DNA of 64,000 nucleotides from Loigolactobacillus coryniformis subsp. coryniformis KCTC 3167 = DSM 20001 (GCF_002706425.1 NZ_CP017713.1:2666001-2730000); one strand, 5' to 3'; positions 8,094-16,879 are shown, counted from the stretch's first letter. The notes: a model not told the origin generated them from the letters alone. Numbers and translations: made by a program.

Positions 8094-9566
8094 CTAAGCT
8101 TTTTTACCGTTGACTTGGTCACGTACTTGCTGAATGATTTTCATCTTGTGATCATATAAAGTAGGGGCCAAATCGACTGGGTAATCTTGTGGGTTCAAAT
8201 CACGCTTGTATTCATCCCATAAAGACTCCAGCATTGCGGCAGAATAACGGCGAATCTCCGACAACTCTGGCAGCTCATAAACCAACTGACCGTCATGATA
8301 GATCGTCCGCAATAATGGCCGCGCATTAAAATTCGTAACGGTTTTATTGATGTAAGTGTAATTAGGGTGGAACATGTATAGTGATTCTTCTGCTAATGGA
8401 TTTTCATCCCAGAAAGTCACGTAATCGCCTTCGGACTTACCATCAGCCTTTTTCGTGATCCGCCAAACTTGTTTTTTACCAGGCGTGGAGACTTTAATGG
8501 CATTGCTGGATAACTTGACTGTGTCCTGCATGGTGCCATTTTCGTCCTCGATCGCGACTAATTTATAAACCGCACCTAAAGCTGGCTGATCATAAGCTGT
8601 GATCAAATGCGTCCCCACACCCCAAACATCGATCTTGGCGTGCTGCATTTTCAAGTTCTGGATCGTTTTTTCATCGAGATCATTGGACGCGTAAATCTTA
8701 GCCTCTGGATAACCAGCTTCATCCAGTTGCTGGCGCACACGTTTAGAGATATACGCCATATCACCAGAATCGATGCGCACGCCTAAGAAATTGATCTTGT
8801 CGCCCATTTCGTTGGCAACTTTGATCGCATTGGGCACACCACTTTTTAGTGTGTCATAGGTGTCGACAAGAAAAACACAATCCTTGTGTGTCTTCGCGTA
8901 AGCCTTGAAGCCGCGGTAATCGCTACGATAAGCTTGGATCAAGGAATGCGCGTGAGTCCCGCTGACGGGAATGCCAAAAATCTTGCCAGCACGCACATTA
9001 CTCGTGGCATCGAATCCACCAATATAAGCCGCTCGTGTGCCCCAAAGCGCGGCATCCATTTCCTGTGCCCGCCGCGTCCCAAATTCCATGACACTATCGG
9101 TACCAACGACTGAACGAATTCGCGCCGCCTTAGTGGCGATCAACGTTTGATAATTAACAATATTCAACAAAGCCGTTTCCACCAACTGACAGTCCGCCAA
9201 TGGCCCTTCAACTTGTAAGATCGGCTCGTTATTAAACACGAGGTCGCCTTCGACCGCAGAGCGAATCGTCCCCGTAAATTTAAAGTTTTTCAAATAAGTT
9301 AAAAATTCTTCTGGATAATCCTCGACTTCCCGCAAATAAGCAATATCGGAATCCGTGAATGAAAGCTGCTGGATAAAACGAACGACATGTTCCAAACCGG
9401 CGAAAATCGCGTACCCGTTGCCAAATGGCATCTCCCGGAAATAACATTCAAAAACCGCCTGTCGATTGTAGATTCCTTCTTGCCAATAGGTCAACATCAT
9501 ATTGATTTGGTATAAATCGGTATGCAGTGTATAACTGTCATCCGGATATAATTTAGTCATCATCAT
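8094..9566 (-). CDS. pncB: Nicotinate phosphoribosyltransferase
   Basis: It joins nicotinate to phosphoribosyl pyrophosphate in the Preiss-Handler route to NAD+, cytoplasmic. The 490-aa product opens with TLHTDLYQINMMLTYW, carries PVSGTHAHSLI with the conserved histidine region, and has VRIDSGDMAYIS in the PRPP-binding part, all typical of NAPRTase. The ATG cluster at 9566 follows GGAGA. Placed next to nadE it supplies an early step of the same salvage pathway. The intermediate enzyme NadD is not in this window. Confidence 0.95.
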   Translation of the reverse strand: MMMTKLYPDDSYTLHTDLYQINMMLTYWQEGIYNRQAVFECYFREMPFGNGYAIFAGLEHVVRFIQQLSFTDSDIAYLREVEDYPEEFLTYLKNFKFTGTIRSAVEGDLVFNNEPILQVEGPLADCQLVETALLNIVNYQTLIATKAARIRSVVGTDSVMEFGTRRAQEMDAALWGTRAAYIGGFDATSNVRAGKIFGIPVSGTHAHSLIQAYRSDYRGFKAYAKTHKDCVFLVDTYDTLKSGVPNAIKVANEMGDKINFLGVRIDSGDMAYISKRVRQQLDEAGYPEAKIYASNDLDEKTIQNLKMQHAKIDVWGVGTHLITAYDQPALGAVYKLVAIEDENGTMQDTVKLSSNAIKVSTPGKKQVWRITKKADGKSEGDYVTFWDENPLAEESLYMFHPNYTYINKTVTNFNARPLLRTIYHDGQLVYELPELSEIRRYSAAMLESLWDEYKRDLNPQDYPVDLAPTLYDHKMKIIQQVRDQVNGKKA

Positions 9567-9589
9567 TCTCCACTTTTAGTTTTAAAGAT

Positions 9590-9598
9590 ATTCTAGCA
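9590..9598 (-). promoter_or_regulatory. Possible extended -10 promoter of pncB
   Basis: TGCTAGAAT on the minus strand, 24 bp before the pncB start and after the last polysaccharide gene. The -35 is not recognisable, so this is tentative. Confidence 0.35.
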
Positions 9599-9618
9599 TT
9601 TTTACCTATTAGATGCGA

Positions 9619-10335
9619 CTATTTATCTGATAATTGCCGGTAAGCCCGCCACATACGCCAGCGACCGCGTAGCATCGTCGCCAGTCCCCGCCGTTGCATA
9701 CCTGTAACGTTATCGCCATGCCGTACATACTTCATCAACGGTTGCGGTAGCACCACCGTTTTTAAATGATACCGTTGCGCCACTAAAAATAACCACTGAT
9801 CGTGCATTTCGATTTGCTCAGGAAACGGTAACGCGTACTGTAATAAATGTTGACTAACGGCCATCATCGCACCCGTATAGCCATTTTTCAATAAATTATT
9901 CGCCACCGATTGCGGCAGTTGATTGTGATTGTATTGATTCCACGAAGCGGCGATCTGCTGCTGTTTAGCATCGACCACCACCCCATCGTGAACGATCAAA
10001 TCAGCGTGCTGGCGCTGAAAAGCAGCCACCACCTGTGCTACCTTATCTTCAAACCAAATATCATCTTGATCGGATAGGAAAATCAAGTCACCTTGGGCTT
10101 GTTGCAGTGCCCGAGCAAAGCTTTTGATTGGCCCTTGATTGACTTGATTAACTGACAAACGCACATGGACGTCACTAGTGGCAACGGTTTGCTTGATCAC
10201 CGCTACTGTATCATCAGTGGAACGATCATCGACGATCACCACTTCATCCTGCGCACCTAGTTGCGGCAAAATCGAATTCAACTGCCGGGCCACTGTTTGG
10301 GCGCCATTATAGGTTGCCATACAAACTGAAAGCAT
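9619..10335 (-). CDS. Family 2 glycosyltransferase
   Basis: A 238-aa GT-A fold transferase. It begins LSVCMATYNGAQTVARQL, has the nucleotide-sugar stretch VVIVDDRSTDDT and a DXD-like SDQDDIW motif, then MHDQWLF near the expected acceptor region. These features fit bacterial dTDP-rhamnose or related transferases that act on cell-surface glycans at the inner membrane face. The ATG at 10335 has GGAG 7 nt upstream and is preferred to the GTG three bases before it. It is the last gene of the polysaccharide cluster. Donor and acceptor are unknown. Confidence 0.85.
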   Translation of the reverse strand: MLSVCMATYNGAQTVARQLNSILPQLGAQDEVVIVDDRSTDDTVAVIKQTVATSDVHVRLSVNQVNQGPIKSFARALQQAQGDLIFLSDQDDIWFEDKVAQVVAAFQRQHADLIVHDGVVVDAKQQQIAASWNQYNHNQLPQSVANNLLKNGYTGAMMAVSQHLLQYALPFPEQIEMHDQWLFLVAQRYHLKTVVLPQPLMKYVRHGDNVTGMQRRGLATMLRGRWRMWRAYRQLSDK

Positions 10336-10420
10336 CACAAGACTCCTTTTCTCTTTCTCGACTGGGTAGCGAAGTAGTAAGTTACACGCCGTAATCTAGG
10401 CACTCCTTCAGCCACTCTAT

Positions 10421-11200
10421 CTAAAACCAGCGCCAGCCCCATTTATTAAAATAGCGGTACATCGATGTCAAAAACAACTTAAAGCCACGAGTACTTTTAT
10501 GTGAATCCCGGGCGTAGTAGTGGATAACTGGCGCGTCAGGCAGATAAAAAATTTGTCCACCAGCCTGATTGATACGCATGCACAGATCGTTGTCTTCAAA
10601 ATACATGAAAAAGCGCTCGTCGAAACCACCAATTTGCCGCATTATGCTGGCGCGTAGAAACATAAAGGCGCCGGAGCCAAATTTGATTTGTTGCCGTTCG
10701 TCACTTAAATCACGACACTCGTAACGCGCAATTCGTTTGGCAAACAAACGTTTCACAAAATCATACCGAATGAAACGCAACAGATAATCAAAAACATCTA
10801 ATTTTGCGCGAATCAAGTACTGTACTTTACCATCGGGATCGGTAATTTTCGGTGTGATCATACTGACTTCGGGATGGGCGTCAATAAAGTCATACATGGC
10901 CACAAAACTAACGCGATTGATCAATATATCGGGATTGCAACAGACAAAATACGGATCGGTACTTTGAACCAGATTAACGTTATGGCCAAAACCAAAACCG
11001 TGGTTATCCTCAGCTGCCGTAATAATGATACGCTCATCTGCTAGTGCCTGTAACTTTTTGACATACGCAGGCACCGAATGATTATCAAAAATGCGTAGAG
11101 TCACCGGATAATGAGCCATAATCTCTGTTTTAAAGCGCGCGACCGCCTCAAAAACATGTTCACTATTATAGGTCACAATACTAACCGTTATTGGTGCCAT
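10421..11200 (-). CDS. Family 2 glycosyltransferase (rhamnosyltransferase-like)
   Basis: A 259-aa protein with the N-terminal motif TVSIVTYNSEHVFEAV, a CCNPDILI stretch at the DXD position, and FMYFEDNDLCMRI near the C-terminal catalytic region, a pattern of the WbbL-like branch that often transfers rhamnose. I start it at the ATG at 11200, which has GAGG upstream, rather than the GTG at 11209. It lies between glf and the terminal glycosyltransferase in the polysaccharide cluster. The exact linkage is not deducible. Confidence 0.85.
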   Translation of the reverse strand: MAPITVSIVTYNSEHVFEAVARFKTEIMAHYPVTLRIFDNHSVPAYVKKLQALADERIIITAAEDNHGFGFGHNVNLVQSTDPYFVCCNPDILINRVSFVAMYDFIDAHPEVSMITPKITDPDGKVQYLIRAKLDVFDYLLRFIRYDFVKRLFAKRIARYECRDLSDERQQIKFGSGAFMFLRASIMRQIGGFDERFFMYFEDNDLCMRINQAGGQIFYLPDAPVIHYYARDSHKSTRGFKLFLTSMYRYFNKWGWRWF

Positions 11201-11262
11201 TTGCTCCACCTCTACTTCACTATTAAAGAAGGGTATCCCGCCCTCTTACTACATTTTTTAAC

Positions 11263-11311
11263 AATCTGGCTAAAACGTACTCCATAAAGCAACTTTTCAT
11301 TTAGCCAGATT
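11263..11311. repeat. Hairpin with perfect 12-bp arms, related to an element at 31.7 kb
   Basis: AATCTGGCTAAA (11263-11274) and its exact complement (11300-11311) flank a 25-nt loop. The stretch starting TAAAACGTA near 11271 matches 24 of 27 positions with a sequence near 31730 inside the inverted-repeat element there. No T run follows on either strand, so this is more likely a repeat remnant than a terminator. Confidence 0.5.
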
Positions 11312-11323
11312 ATATGTTAACTT

Positions 11324-11365
11324 CAAAATAAGGGTCAAAAAGCGATCAGCCGCTCTTCAACCCTT
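11324..11365 (-). terminator. Probable terminator after glf
   Basis: On the minus strand AAGGGT pairs with ACCCTT around an inner AGCG/CGCT helix, and ATTTTG follows. It is just after the glf stop. The T run is short, so termination may be partial and the downstream glycosyltransferases could be read through. Confidence 0.5.
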
Positions 11366-11371
11366 TATTAA

Positions 11372-12499
11372 CTACTCTGCGTCGGCACCAAATTCTCGTG
11401 TGACGACTTTTTGCGCCGCTTCGATGACTTGGTCCATATTGTAATATTTGTATTGGCCTAAGCGTCCGCCAAAAATCACGTTTGGCTGGGTTGCGGCTAA
11501 CTCGCGATATTGTTTGAATAAACTATTGTTACGCTTATCATTAACTGGATAGTAAGGTTCATCACCCTTTTGCCAAGTCTCTGGATATTCACGCGTAATG
11601 ATCGTCTTATTTTTATCACCTTTACCGAACTCGAAGTGTTTGTGTTCGATGATCCGGGTATATGGTGTCTCAGCATCGGTATAATTAATAACCGCATTAC
11701 CTTGATAATTGTCAATATCTAGCTCTTCTTCTTCAAAACGCAAGCCACGGTATTCGAGTTCACCTAATTGATAGTTAAAGAATTGATCGATCATCCCCGT
11801 AAAGACGACCCGTGGATAATCCGCCAAGTAACTGTCTTTGTTAGCGAAAAAGTCCTGATTTAATTCAACATCGATCAATGGATCAGCCAACATTTTTTCA
11901 ACGATTTGCGTGTAACCGCCAATTGGAATACCTTGGTAAGTGTCGTTAAAATAGTTGTTATCGTAAATATAACGTACTGGTAAACGACGAATAATGAAAG
12001 CTGGTAATTCAGTAGCTTTCCGGCCCCATTGCTTTTCAGTATAGCCCTTGATCAACTTTTCGTAAATATCCGTTCCAATCAAAGAAATTGCCTGTTCTTC
12101 TAGATTTTCTGGACGTTTATCGCCAAGAACTTTGCGTTGTTCCTCGATTTTAGCCTTGGCTTCTGCTGGTGTGATCACGCCCCACATTTTATTGAACGTG
12201 TTCATATTAAATGGCAGATTGTATAATTCACCTTTGTAATTAGCTACTGGCTCGTTAGTGTACCGATTAAATTCAGCAAATTGTTGCACAAAATCCCAAG
12301 TTTTTTTGATACTAGTATGGAAAATATGCGCTCCAAATTTATGGACCTGGATACCTGATTTTTCTTCAGTATAAATATGGCCGGAAATATGATCGTCTTT
12401 TTCAATCACTTTGACCCGCTTACCCCGCTTAGCCGCCTCATAGGCAAAAGTTGCGCCGAACAAGCCAGCACCAACGACTAAATAATCATAATCTTTCAT
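11372..12499 (-). CDS. glf: UDP-galactopyranose mutase
   Basis: It converts UDP-galactopyranose to UDP-galactofuranose, using reduced FAD, in the cytoplasm. The product is 375 aa from the ATG at 12499 with AAAGGAA upstream; a longer in-frame extension to 12595 runs into the repeat region and is not credible. It begins with a dinucleotide-binding fold, YLVVGAGLFGATFAYEAA, then EKDDHISGHIYTEE and GAHIFHTS, and has IIRRLPVRYIYDNNYFND, all typical of Glf. The usual HIGGN is HISGH here. Presence of Glf implies galactofuranose in the polysaccharide. Confidence 0.95.
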   Translation of the reverse strand: MKDYDYLVVGAGLFGATFAYEAAKRGKRVKVIEKDDHISGHIYTEEKSGIQVHKFGAHIFHTSIKKTWDFVQQFAEFNRYTNEPVANYKGELYNLPFNMNTFNKMWGVITPAEAKAKIEEQRKVLGDKRPENLEEQAISLIGTDIYEKLIKGYTEKQWGRKATELPAFIIRRLPVRYIYDNNYFNDTYQGIPIGGYTQIVEKMLADPLIDVELNQDFFANKDSYLADYPRVVFTGMIDQFFNYQLGELEYRGLRFEEEELDIDNYQGNAVINYTDAETPYTRIIEHKHFEFGKGDKNKTIITREYPETWQKGDEPYYPVNDKRNNSLFKQYRELAATQPNVIFGGRLGQYKYYNMDQVIEAAQKVVTREFGADAE

Positions 12500-12540
12500 G
12501 TTTAAATTCCTTTCCACTACACAATAAATTTCTGATGGTT

Positions 12541-12786
12541 CAGACTTGCGACTTGGTCTTGCCGTTCTTCGGCTTAGTCCAATCGACATCGACAAGCACG
12601 TTCTGCTTGGCAGATGAGTTCAATGTCCGATACTTGCTAACCTGTGTTGCTTAGAACGAGCGACAGTGCGACTTGGTCTTGCCGCACTTCGGCTTAGTCC
12701 AATCGACAACGGCAAGCACGTTCTAATTGGCAGATGAGTTCAATGTCCGATACTTGTTAACCAGTGTTACTTAGAACGAGCGACAG
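12541..12786. repeat. Two tandem copies of a 120-bp element in the polysaccharide cluster
   Basis: Positions 12547-12666 and 12667-12786 are near-identical copies (period exactly 120 bp) differing at about ten positions. Each copy can fold an imperfect hairpin with arms around GCCG...CGGC whose loop differs between copies (TTCTT versus CACTT), and AGAACG near its end can pair with CGTTCT in its middle. It fills most of the 369-bp space between the polymerase gene and glf. No coding frame is convincing. A further hairpin TGTGGCA...TGCCACA lies at about 12797-12817. Confidence 0.75.
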
Positions 12787-12868
12787 TCACCGTTCTTGTG
12801 GCAAAAAGTGTGCCACACCTTACGTATATTCCGCAGACAACAAGTATTTTAGCATAAGCAGTATTACT

Positions 12869-13945
12869 TTAGCTACCTACGAGCCAGTTGTTGCTGAATG
12901 CCGGGATGATTGTGTCGTGGAGTAAGGGCACCATTTCAAAATAAACCACCGCCAACACATAAGCCAGAAAAATTCCGATGTACAACCAGCGCAAGTATTG
13001 TTTGCGTGGCAGTGCGTCTAATGTGATCAAAAAGGCAATGATCATAAATGGAATCACATCACGTAACGCACGAGCAAATGAAAATTCGTAAGTGTACATT
13101 GGCATTGTTAGCACACCGACCACCGTAAAAGTAAACATCAACCAAATGATTTGCCGTTGCCGCGGCGTCAATAACTGACGCTCAGTTAAATAATGATAAC
13201 TGAAATAGGTAAAGACTAAATCAAAAATACTGAATAACCAAAACGGTAAGTAGCCTAAACGTACCTTCTGCACAAAGTACAGTGATAAGTGGCTCAGGTG
13301 TAATTGGCCTAATAATTCAAGTAATAATTGGCTAAAGGCCGGCACCATCACTATGACTGATGCCAAAAAGACGATACTGAGCAAGCCAATTTTCCATAGG
13401 TTCCGTGAATCAAAATAGTATAACGGAATCACTAATAAGTAGAGTACACCGAGAACTTGCAAACTAGCGCCGAGCAAAACAAAAAAAGTAAACAACGCTA
13501 AATTACGATACGTTTTTTCCAACAAGAAATGGCTGGCGTAGACTAACAACGCCATCATCATGAAGTTACGCAGTTGGATCAAGTCTAAGAAAAACGGATA
13601 ACAAAAATAAAAAGCCAGAAACACTGCCGAATGGGTCGTTAATTTTTTTATACCTATATATAAAACAACTAAGAAAATTGCCGCTAAAACTAGCCGAAAT
13701 TGACGATAATCCAAGCCTAGCATCGGGCCAATACGGGTCAATACGCGATACCCTGGCTCCCCATAGGGAATATGCGCTTGGTATAGCCATTGATAAGTGA
13801 AAAAGTCGGCATTCTGCGTATTACCGCCAAGTAGGATGATCAAGCATATTAAAAACAACCACTCAGCCCAGCGGTACTTGGGACGGCGTAATCCCGCCAC
13901 TAAATTCGTCACATAAGTGATCGTTGTTGCTGCTAATAAATACAC
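12869..13945 (-). CDS. EpsG-family polysaccharide polymerase (Wzy-like)
   Basis: A 358-aa membrane protein with about ten hydrophobic segments. It matches the EpsG pattern: an early NADFFTYQWLYQ region, then GPMLGLDYRQFRL and the YPFFLDLIQLRNFMMMALL segment typical of this family. It would polymerise lipid-linked repeat units at the outer membrane face. The start is probably GTG at 13945, with AAGG overlapping the stop of the preceding wzz-like gene 12 bp upstream. The long intergenic repeat follows it. Confidence 0.85.
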   Translation of the reverse strand: MYLLAATTITYVTNLVAGLRRPKYRWAEWLFLICLIILLGGNTQNADFFTYQWLYQAHIPYGEPGYRVLTRIGPMLGLDYRQFRLVLAAIFLVVLYIGIKKLTTHSAVFLAFYFCYPFFLDLIQLRNFMMMALLVYASHFLLEKTYRNLALFTFFVLLGASLQVLGVLYLLVIPLYYFDSRNLWKIGLLSIVFLASVIVMVPAFSQLLLELLGQLHLSHLSLYFVQKVRLGYLPFWLFSIFDLVFTYFSYHYLTERQLLTPRQRQIIWLMFTFTVVGVLTMPMYTYEFSFARALRDVIPFMIIAFLITLDALPRKQYLRWLYIGIFLAYVLAVVYFEMVPLLHDTIIPAFSNNWLVGS

Positions 13946-13957
13946 ACTATCCCAACC

Positions 13958-14581
13958 TTACCTTGAAGTAACGTGGCGCTGCCACAGTTCACGGACAAAC
14001 ATCCAGAGAAAACCAAGCAAGATACCTGCAAACATAAATTTCATTATCAATTCACTCCTTGAGATCGTCGTTGCCCGGCGGTCTGCGCTGGTTGCACGCG
14101 CGAGTACCCGGCTATTTTTTAGTCGATACTGCTTTTCAAATTGCTTAACTGCTACGGTAGCGGCAAGGTTAGCGGCTTTGATTGCCGTCTTGCGTTTGTC
14201 ATCCGTAACATTGATCTGGATCAAACCTGAATTATATGATGTGTGCACGGTGATTTTGCCTGGTTGCGCTAGTTCGGCCGCCAAGCCAGCTTTTTTCAGT
14301 TCACGGCGCAACGCTTTACTAGTCGTGGGTGCTTTGAACGTGTCACTAAACAATTGCGTCAATTCACTACCATTAGAATAACGAACATAGTTAACTTGGC
14401 CGACTTTTTGTCGGCGCACTTTAGTTAGACTGATCAGCGCCTGACCATGATATTCAGTTGTCACACGTGGATGCCAAACGATGCTGAACACAAGGCCCAC
14501 GATGCCAAAGACCACCGCACTCACAATAACTACTTTCACTAAATTAAATAATCGCTTTAATGTTGCACTCGGCTCGGTCAT
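13958..14581 (-). CDS. Wzz-type chain-length/polymerisation protein
   Basis: A 207-aa protein with a membrane helix at about residues 14-35, an extracytoplasmic domain, and a second helix at about 183-200, the layout of Wzz or CapA-like proteins. It contains TTEYHGQALISLT and a SYNSGLIQINVTDDKRKTA segment matching the Wzz domain. There is no cytoplasmic kinase domain. The ATG has GAGGTG that overlaps the stop of the upstream gene, so the two wzz-like genes are coupled. It is likely to modulate polymer length with the upstream paralogue. Confidence 0.8.
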   Translation of the reverse strand: MTEPSATLKRLFNLVKVVIVSAVVFGIVGLVFSIVWHPRVTTEYHGQALISLTKVRRQKVGQVNYVRYSNGSELTQLFSDTFKAPTTSKALRRELKKAGLAAELAQPGKITVHTSYNSGLIQINVTDDKRKTAIKAANLAATVAVKQFEKQYRLKNSRVLARATSADRRATTISRSELIMKFMFAGILLGFLWMFVRELWQRHVTSR

Positions 14582-14590
14582 TTACACACC

Positions 14591-15793
14591 TCAATTGCCT
14601 AAATATAACACAATATTAACCGGCGTCGTTTGTTGCGATTGTTGCTGTAAAGTATAAGCGGCCTTTTTAGTCGTTACACCCTGCTGCAATAAGGTTAACC
14701 GTGCATCCGCTACATGCAAAGCCAATTGTTGATTGCCTGCAGTCTGTGCGCCAGTCGCAACAAAAATAACCCGCTGGAAATCTTTTTTGAAACGCGCCAA
14801 ACTCAATTCCAGTTCCTGCAACGTAAGCAAAGTATTAGTCGTTGTCGTTTGTGGTAAACGCGCCACATTGTTGCCCTGATAATCAGCTGGTGTCGCTGGC
14901 AAAGCTAATTGTTGTACTGCTGCCGCATCAGTTGCCAAATCGATCAATAAAACACGCTCGCCTGTAGCAGCATATTGCTGTGCTAAAGCCTGGACTGCCG
15001 CCTGCTGTTCCGAGCTAGTCACTGGTAATTGCGCCACTAAAGTTGTTGCTGGTGGTGTTGCCATATCCAAAGTATTGCGCACAGCAGCTAATTGTACCGC
15101 CGTTGGTTGCACGTCCAAAACAAGTGGTTGACTGCCTAACGTTGTTTCAGCAAAATACCGGCTACGAATCCGTCGATCTAGGATTTCCAGTCCACAGCCA
15201 CTAGCTAAACCTAAAACCAAAGCTGCCACAATCAAAACGATGATCTGTTTGACCGGTAATTTTTGGATTGCTAGAACTTGGTTGACTCGTGGTTGAGCTA
15301 ACACTTTCCCTCGACCAATGCCCATTAAAGAGCGCACGTTCTCACTAGCAACTTGTGCGTACACCTGTGCGGTTTGTTTCGCGGTTGTTCTTTGATCGGT
15401 TGTAACATTGATCTCGATCAACGAATTATTATTATTCGTATGCACATTAACCTGTTTTTCCAATTTGCGTAACGAAACTTTAATGCCCTTGGCTGCTAAT
15501 TTTCTCTGCACTGGTCGGGCAATCGTATCTGTTTGAATCGCTGCCGCAAAAGTGTTGACATATTGTGGGTTAACCGTTTGATCCAACACCACTTGCTGCT
15601 TACTTTCCGGTAAAGTTAATAAAACTTGGCTATTAGCATCGTATTTAGCCGGTGCCGCTGGCGTCGCGCGTCGTAAATGTAACGCGAAAAAACCAGCCAC
15701 CAAAATGATCAGTACCACGATAATTTCGATCAACGCACGCCGTTTCAAAACATTGCTGATTTCACGCCAATTAATTTTTTTGTTTTCTAACAT
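14591..15793 (-). CDS. Wzz protein fused to a degenerate BY-kinase-like domain
   Basis: A 400-aa protein. Residues about 20-40 and 182-203 are membrane helices flanking a Wzz domain (NNNNSLIEINVTTDQRTTA). The cytoplasmic part, about 240-400, aligns with bacterial tyrosine kinases (CpsD/EpsC): LVAQLPVTSSEQQAAVQALA occupies the Walker A position but lacks the GEGKS/T P-loop, ERVLLIDLATDA stands where the A' motif is expected, and RVIFVATGA replaces Walker B without the aspartate. The C-terminal tyrosine cluster is missing. It is therefore probably a pseudokinase that keeps a structural role. No separate kinase or phosphatase gene is seen in the cluster. Confidence 0.8.
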   Translation of the reverse strand: MLENKKINWREISNVLKRRALIEIIVVLIILVAGFFALHLRRATPAAPAKYDANSQVLLTLPESKQQVVLDQTVNPQYVNTFAAAIQTDTIARPVQRKLAAKGIKVSLRKLEKQVNVHTNNNNSLIEINVTTDQRTTAKQTAQVYAQVASENVRSLMGIGRGKVLAQPRVNQVLAIQKLPVKQIIVLIVAALVLGLASGCGLEILDRRIRSRYFAETTLGSQPLVLDVQPTAVQLAAVRNTLDMATPPATTLVAQLPVTSSEQQAAVQALAQQYAATGERVLLIDLATDAAAVQQLALPATPADYQGNNVARLPQTTTTNTLLTLQELELSLARFKKDFQRVIFVATGAQTAGNQQLALHVADARLTLLQQGVTTKKAAYTLQQQSQQTTPVNIVLYLGN

Positions 15794-15826
15794 GGACTCA
15801 CCTTTTCCGAAGTGTCGATTATAATG

Positions 15827-16672
15827 TTAGGCATTAATTTCTTGCATAAATGCGGCTAACGCTTCTTGCCAAGTTGGGATTTTGAAACCAGTGGCTTTGG
15901 TCTTACTGAGATTCAAAATTGAGTGCCGTGGCCGCCAAGCTTTTTGTGGATATTCTGCCGAAGTTACTGGGCTGACGGTGACGTCCTTATCTTTCAGGAT
16001 CGCTTGGGCAAACTCATACCAGTTACAACTATTGTCATTGGATAAATGATAGATGCCATAGTCCAATTGATGATCTAAAGCGTAGGTCATAAATTCAGCC
16101 AGCGTCCGCGTCCATGATGGCCGGCCAAATTGATCATTGACCACCGTTAAATGATCATGCGTCTGGGCTAATTTCAACATCGTGTAAACAAAGTTCTTAC
16201 CATATTCGCCGTAGACCCACGAAGTTCGAATAATATAGTATTTATCAGCTAAACGTTGGACCGCTTGTTCACCTTCATATTTGGCACGCCCATATTCATT
16301 TCGTGGTGCTGGTTGCGCGTCAACGGTGTACTCCGCAGCTTGGTCGCCGTCAAATACATAATCGGTACTGATGTAAACCACGATCGCCCCAACTTTATTA
16401 GCTGCCGCGGCAATATTTGCCGTTCCGTCAACGTTAACTTTTTGATTGATTGCCTTGCCTGGTGCTTCTTCGGCAGCATCAACTGCCGTGTAAGCAGCAC
16501 AGTGATAAACCACTTGGGGCTGAAAATCTTTGAAGTAAGCGTCAACTGCTGTTTTGTCGGTAATATCTAATTCATGGCTATCGGTTGCCCGATAGTCGGT
16601 TTCGCGCGCGTCTAATAAATGACGTAATTCAGTGCCTAATTGGCCATTAGCACCAGTAATTAAAATTCGCAT
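15827..16672 (-). CDS. rfbD: dTDP-4-dehydrorhamnose reductase
   Basis: The last step to dTDP-L-rhamnose: NAD(P)H reduction of the 4-keto group. The 281-aa product starts MRILITGANGQLGTEL (Rossmann motif), has YISTDYVFDG and YGRAKYEGE with the catalytic Tyr/Lys pair, and YYIIRTSWVYG. The ATG has GGGGGA upstream. It is separated from rfbB by about 200 bp that contain a terminator and a hairpin, so it may have its own promoter or depend on readthrough. Confidence 0.95.
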   Translation of the reverse strand: MRILITGANGQLGTELRHLLDARETDYRATDSHELDITDKTAVDAYFKDFQPQVVYHCAAYTAVDAAEEAPGKAINQKVNVDGTANIAAAANKVGAIVVYISTDYVFDGDQAAEYTVDAQPAPRNEYGRAKYEGEQAVQRLADKYYIIRTSWVYGEYGKNFVYTMLKLAQTHDHLTVVNDQFGRPSWTRTLAEFMTYALDHQLDYGIYHLSNDNSCNWYEFAQAILKDKDVTVSPVTSAEYPQKAWRPRHSILNLSKTKATGFKIPTWQEALAAFMQEINA

Positions 16673-16743
16673 AATTGAAAATCCCCTATTCCATATTTAA
16701 GGTAATTTATTAGCACAACACGCTAATAAAGCCTAATGTTCCA

Positions 16744-16768
16744 GTCAGTGACCATTCTTGTGGCAAAG
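16744..16768. repeat. Hairpin sharing sequence with the 12.8-kb repeat border
   Basis: CAGTGACCATTCTTGTGGCA begins at 16744 and matches 18 of 20 bases at 12784. In this copy CTTGTGG pairs with CCGCAAG further on, while at 12.8 kb a different partner (TGCCACA) is used. Both copies lie in spacers of the same polysaccharide cluster. Confidence 0.5.
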
Positions 16769-16819
16769 TTCGTACCGCAAGAAACATGGCCCTTGTTATT
16801 ATATTGATTCGTATGTATG

Positions 16820-16865
16820 AAAAAGCAGGGCAAACGTCTTCACATTTAGCTGTGCATTTGCCCTA
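16820..16865 (-). terminator. Terminator between rfbB and rfbD
   Basis: On the minus strand AGGGCAAATG pairs with CGTTTGCCCT (one wobble) around an 18-nt loop and TTTTTC follows. It lies 15 bp after the rfbB stop, within an otherwise co-directional cluster. Confidence 0.75.
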
Positions 16866-16879
16866 CCCCATTTATTCTG

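Noticed and set aside
12451-12654. Plus-strand reading frame across the glf start and the 120-bp repeat
   Set aside because: No family resemblance, and the sequence is explained by glf coding on the other strand and by the tandem repeat.
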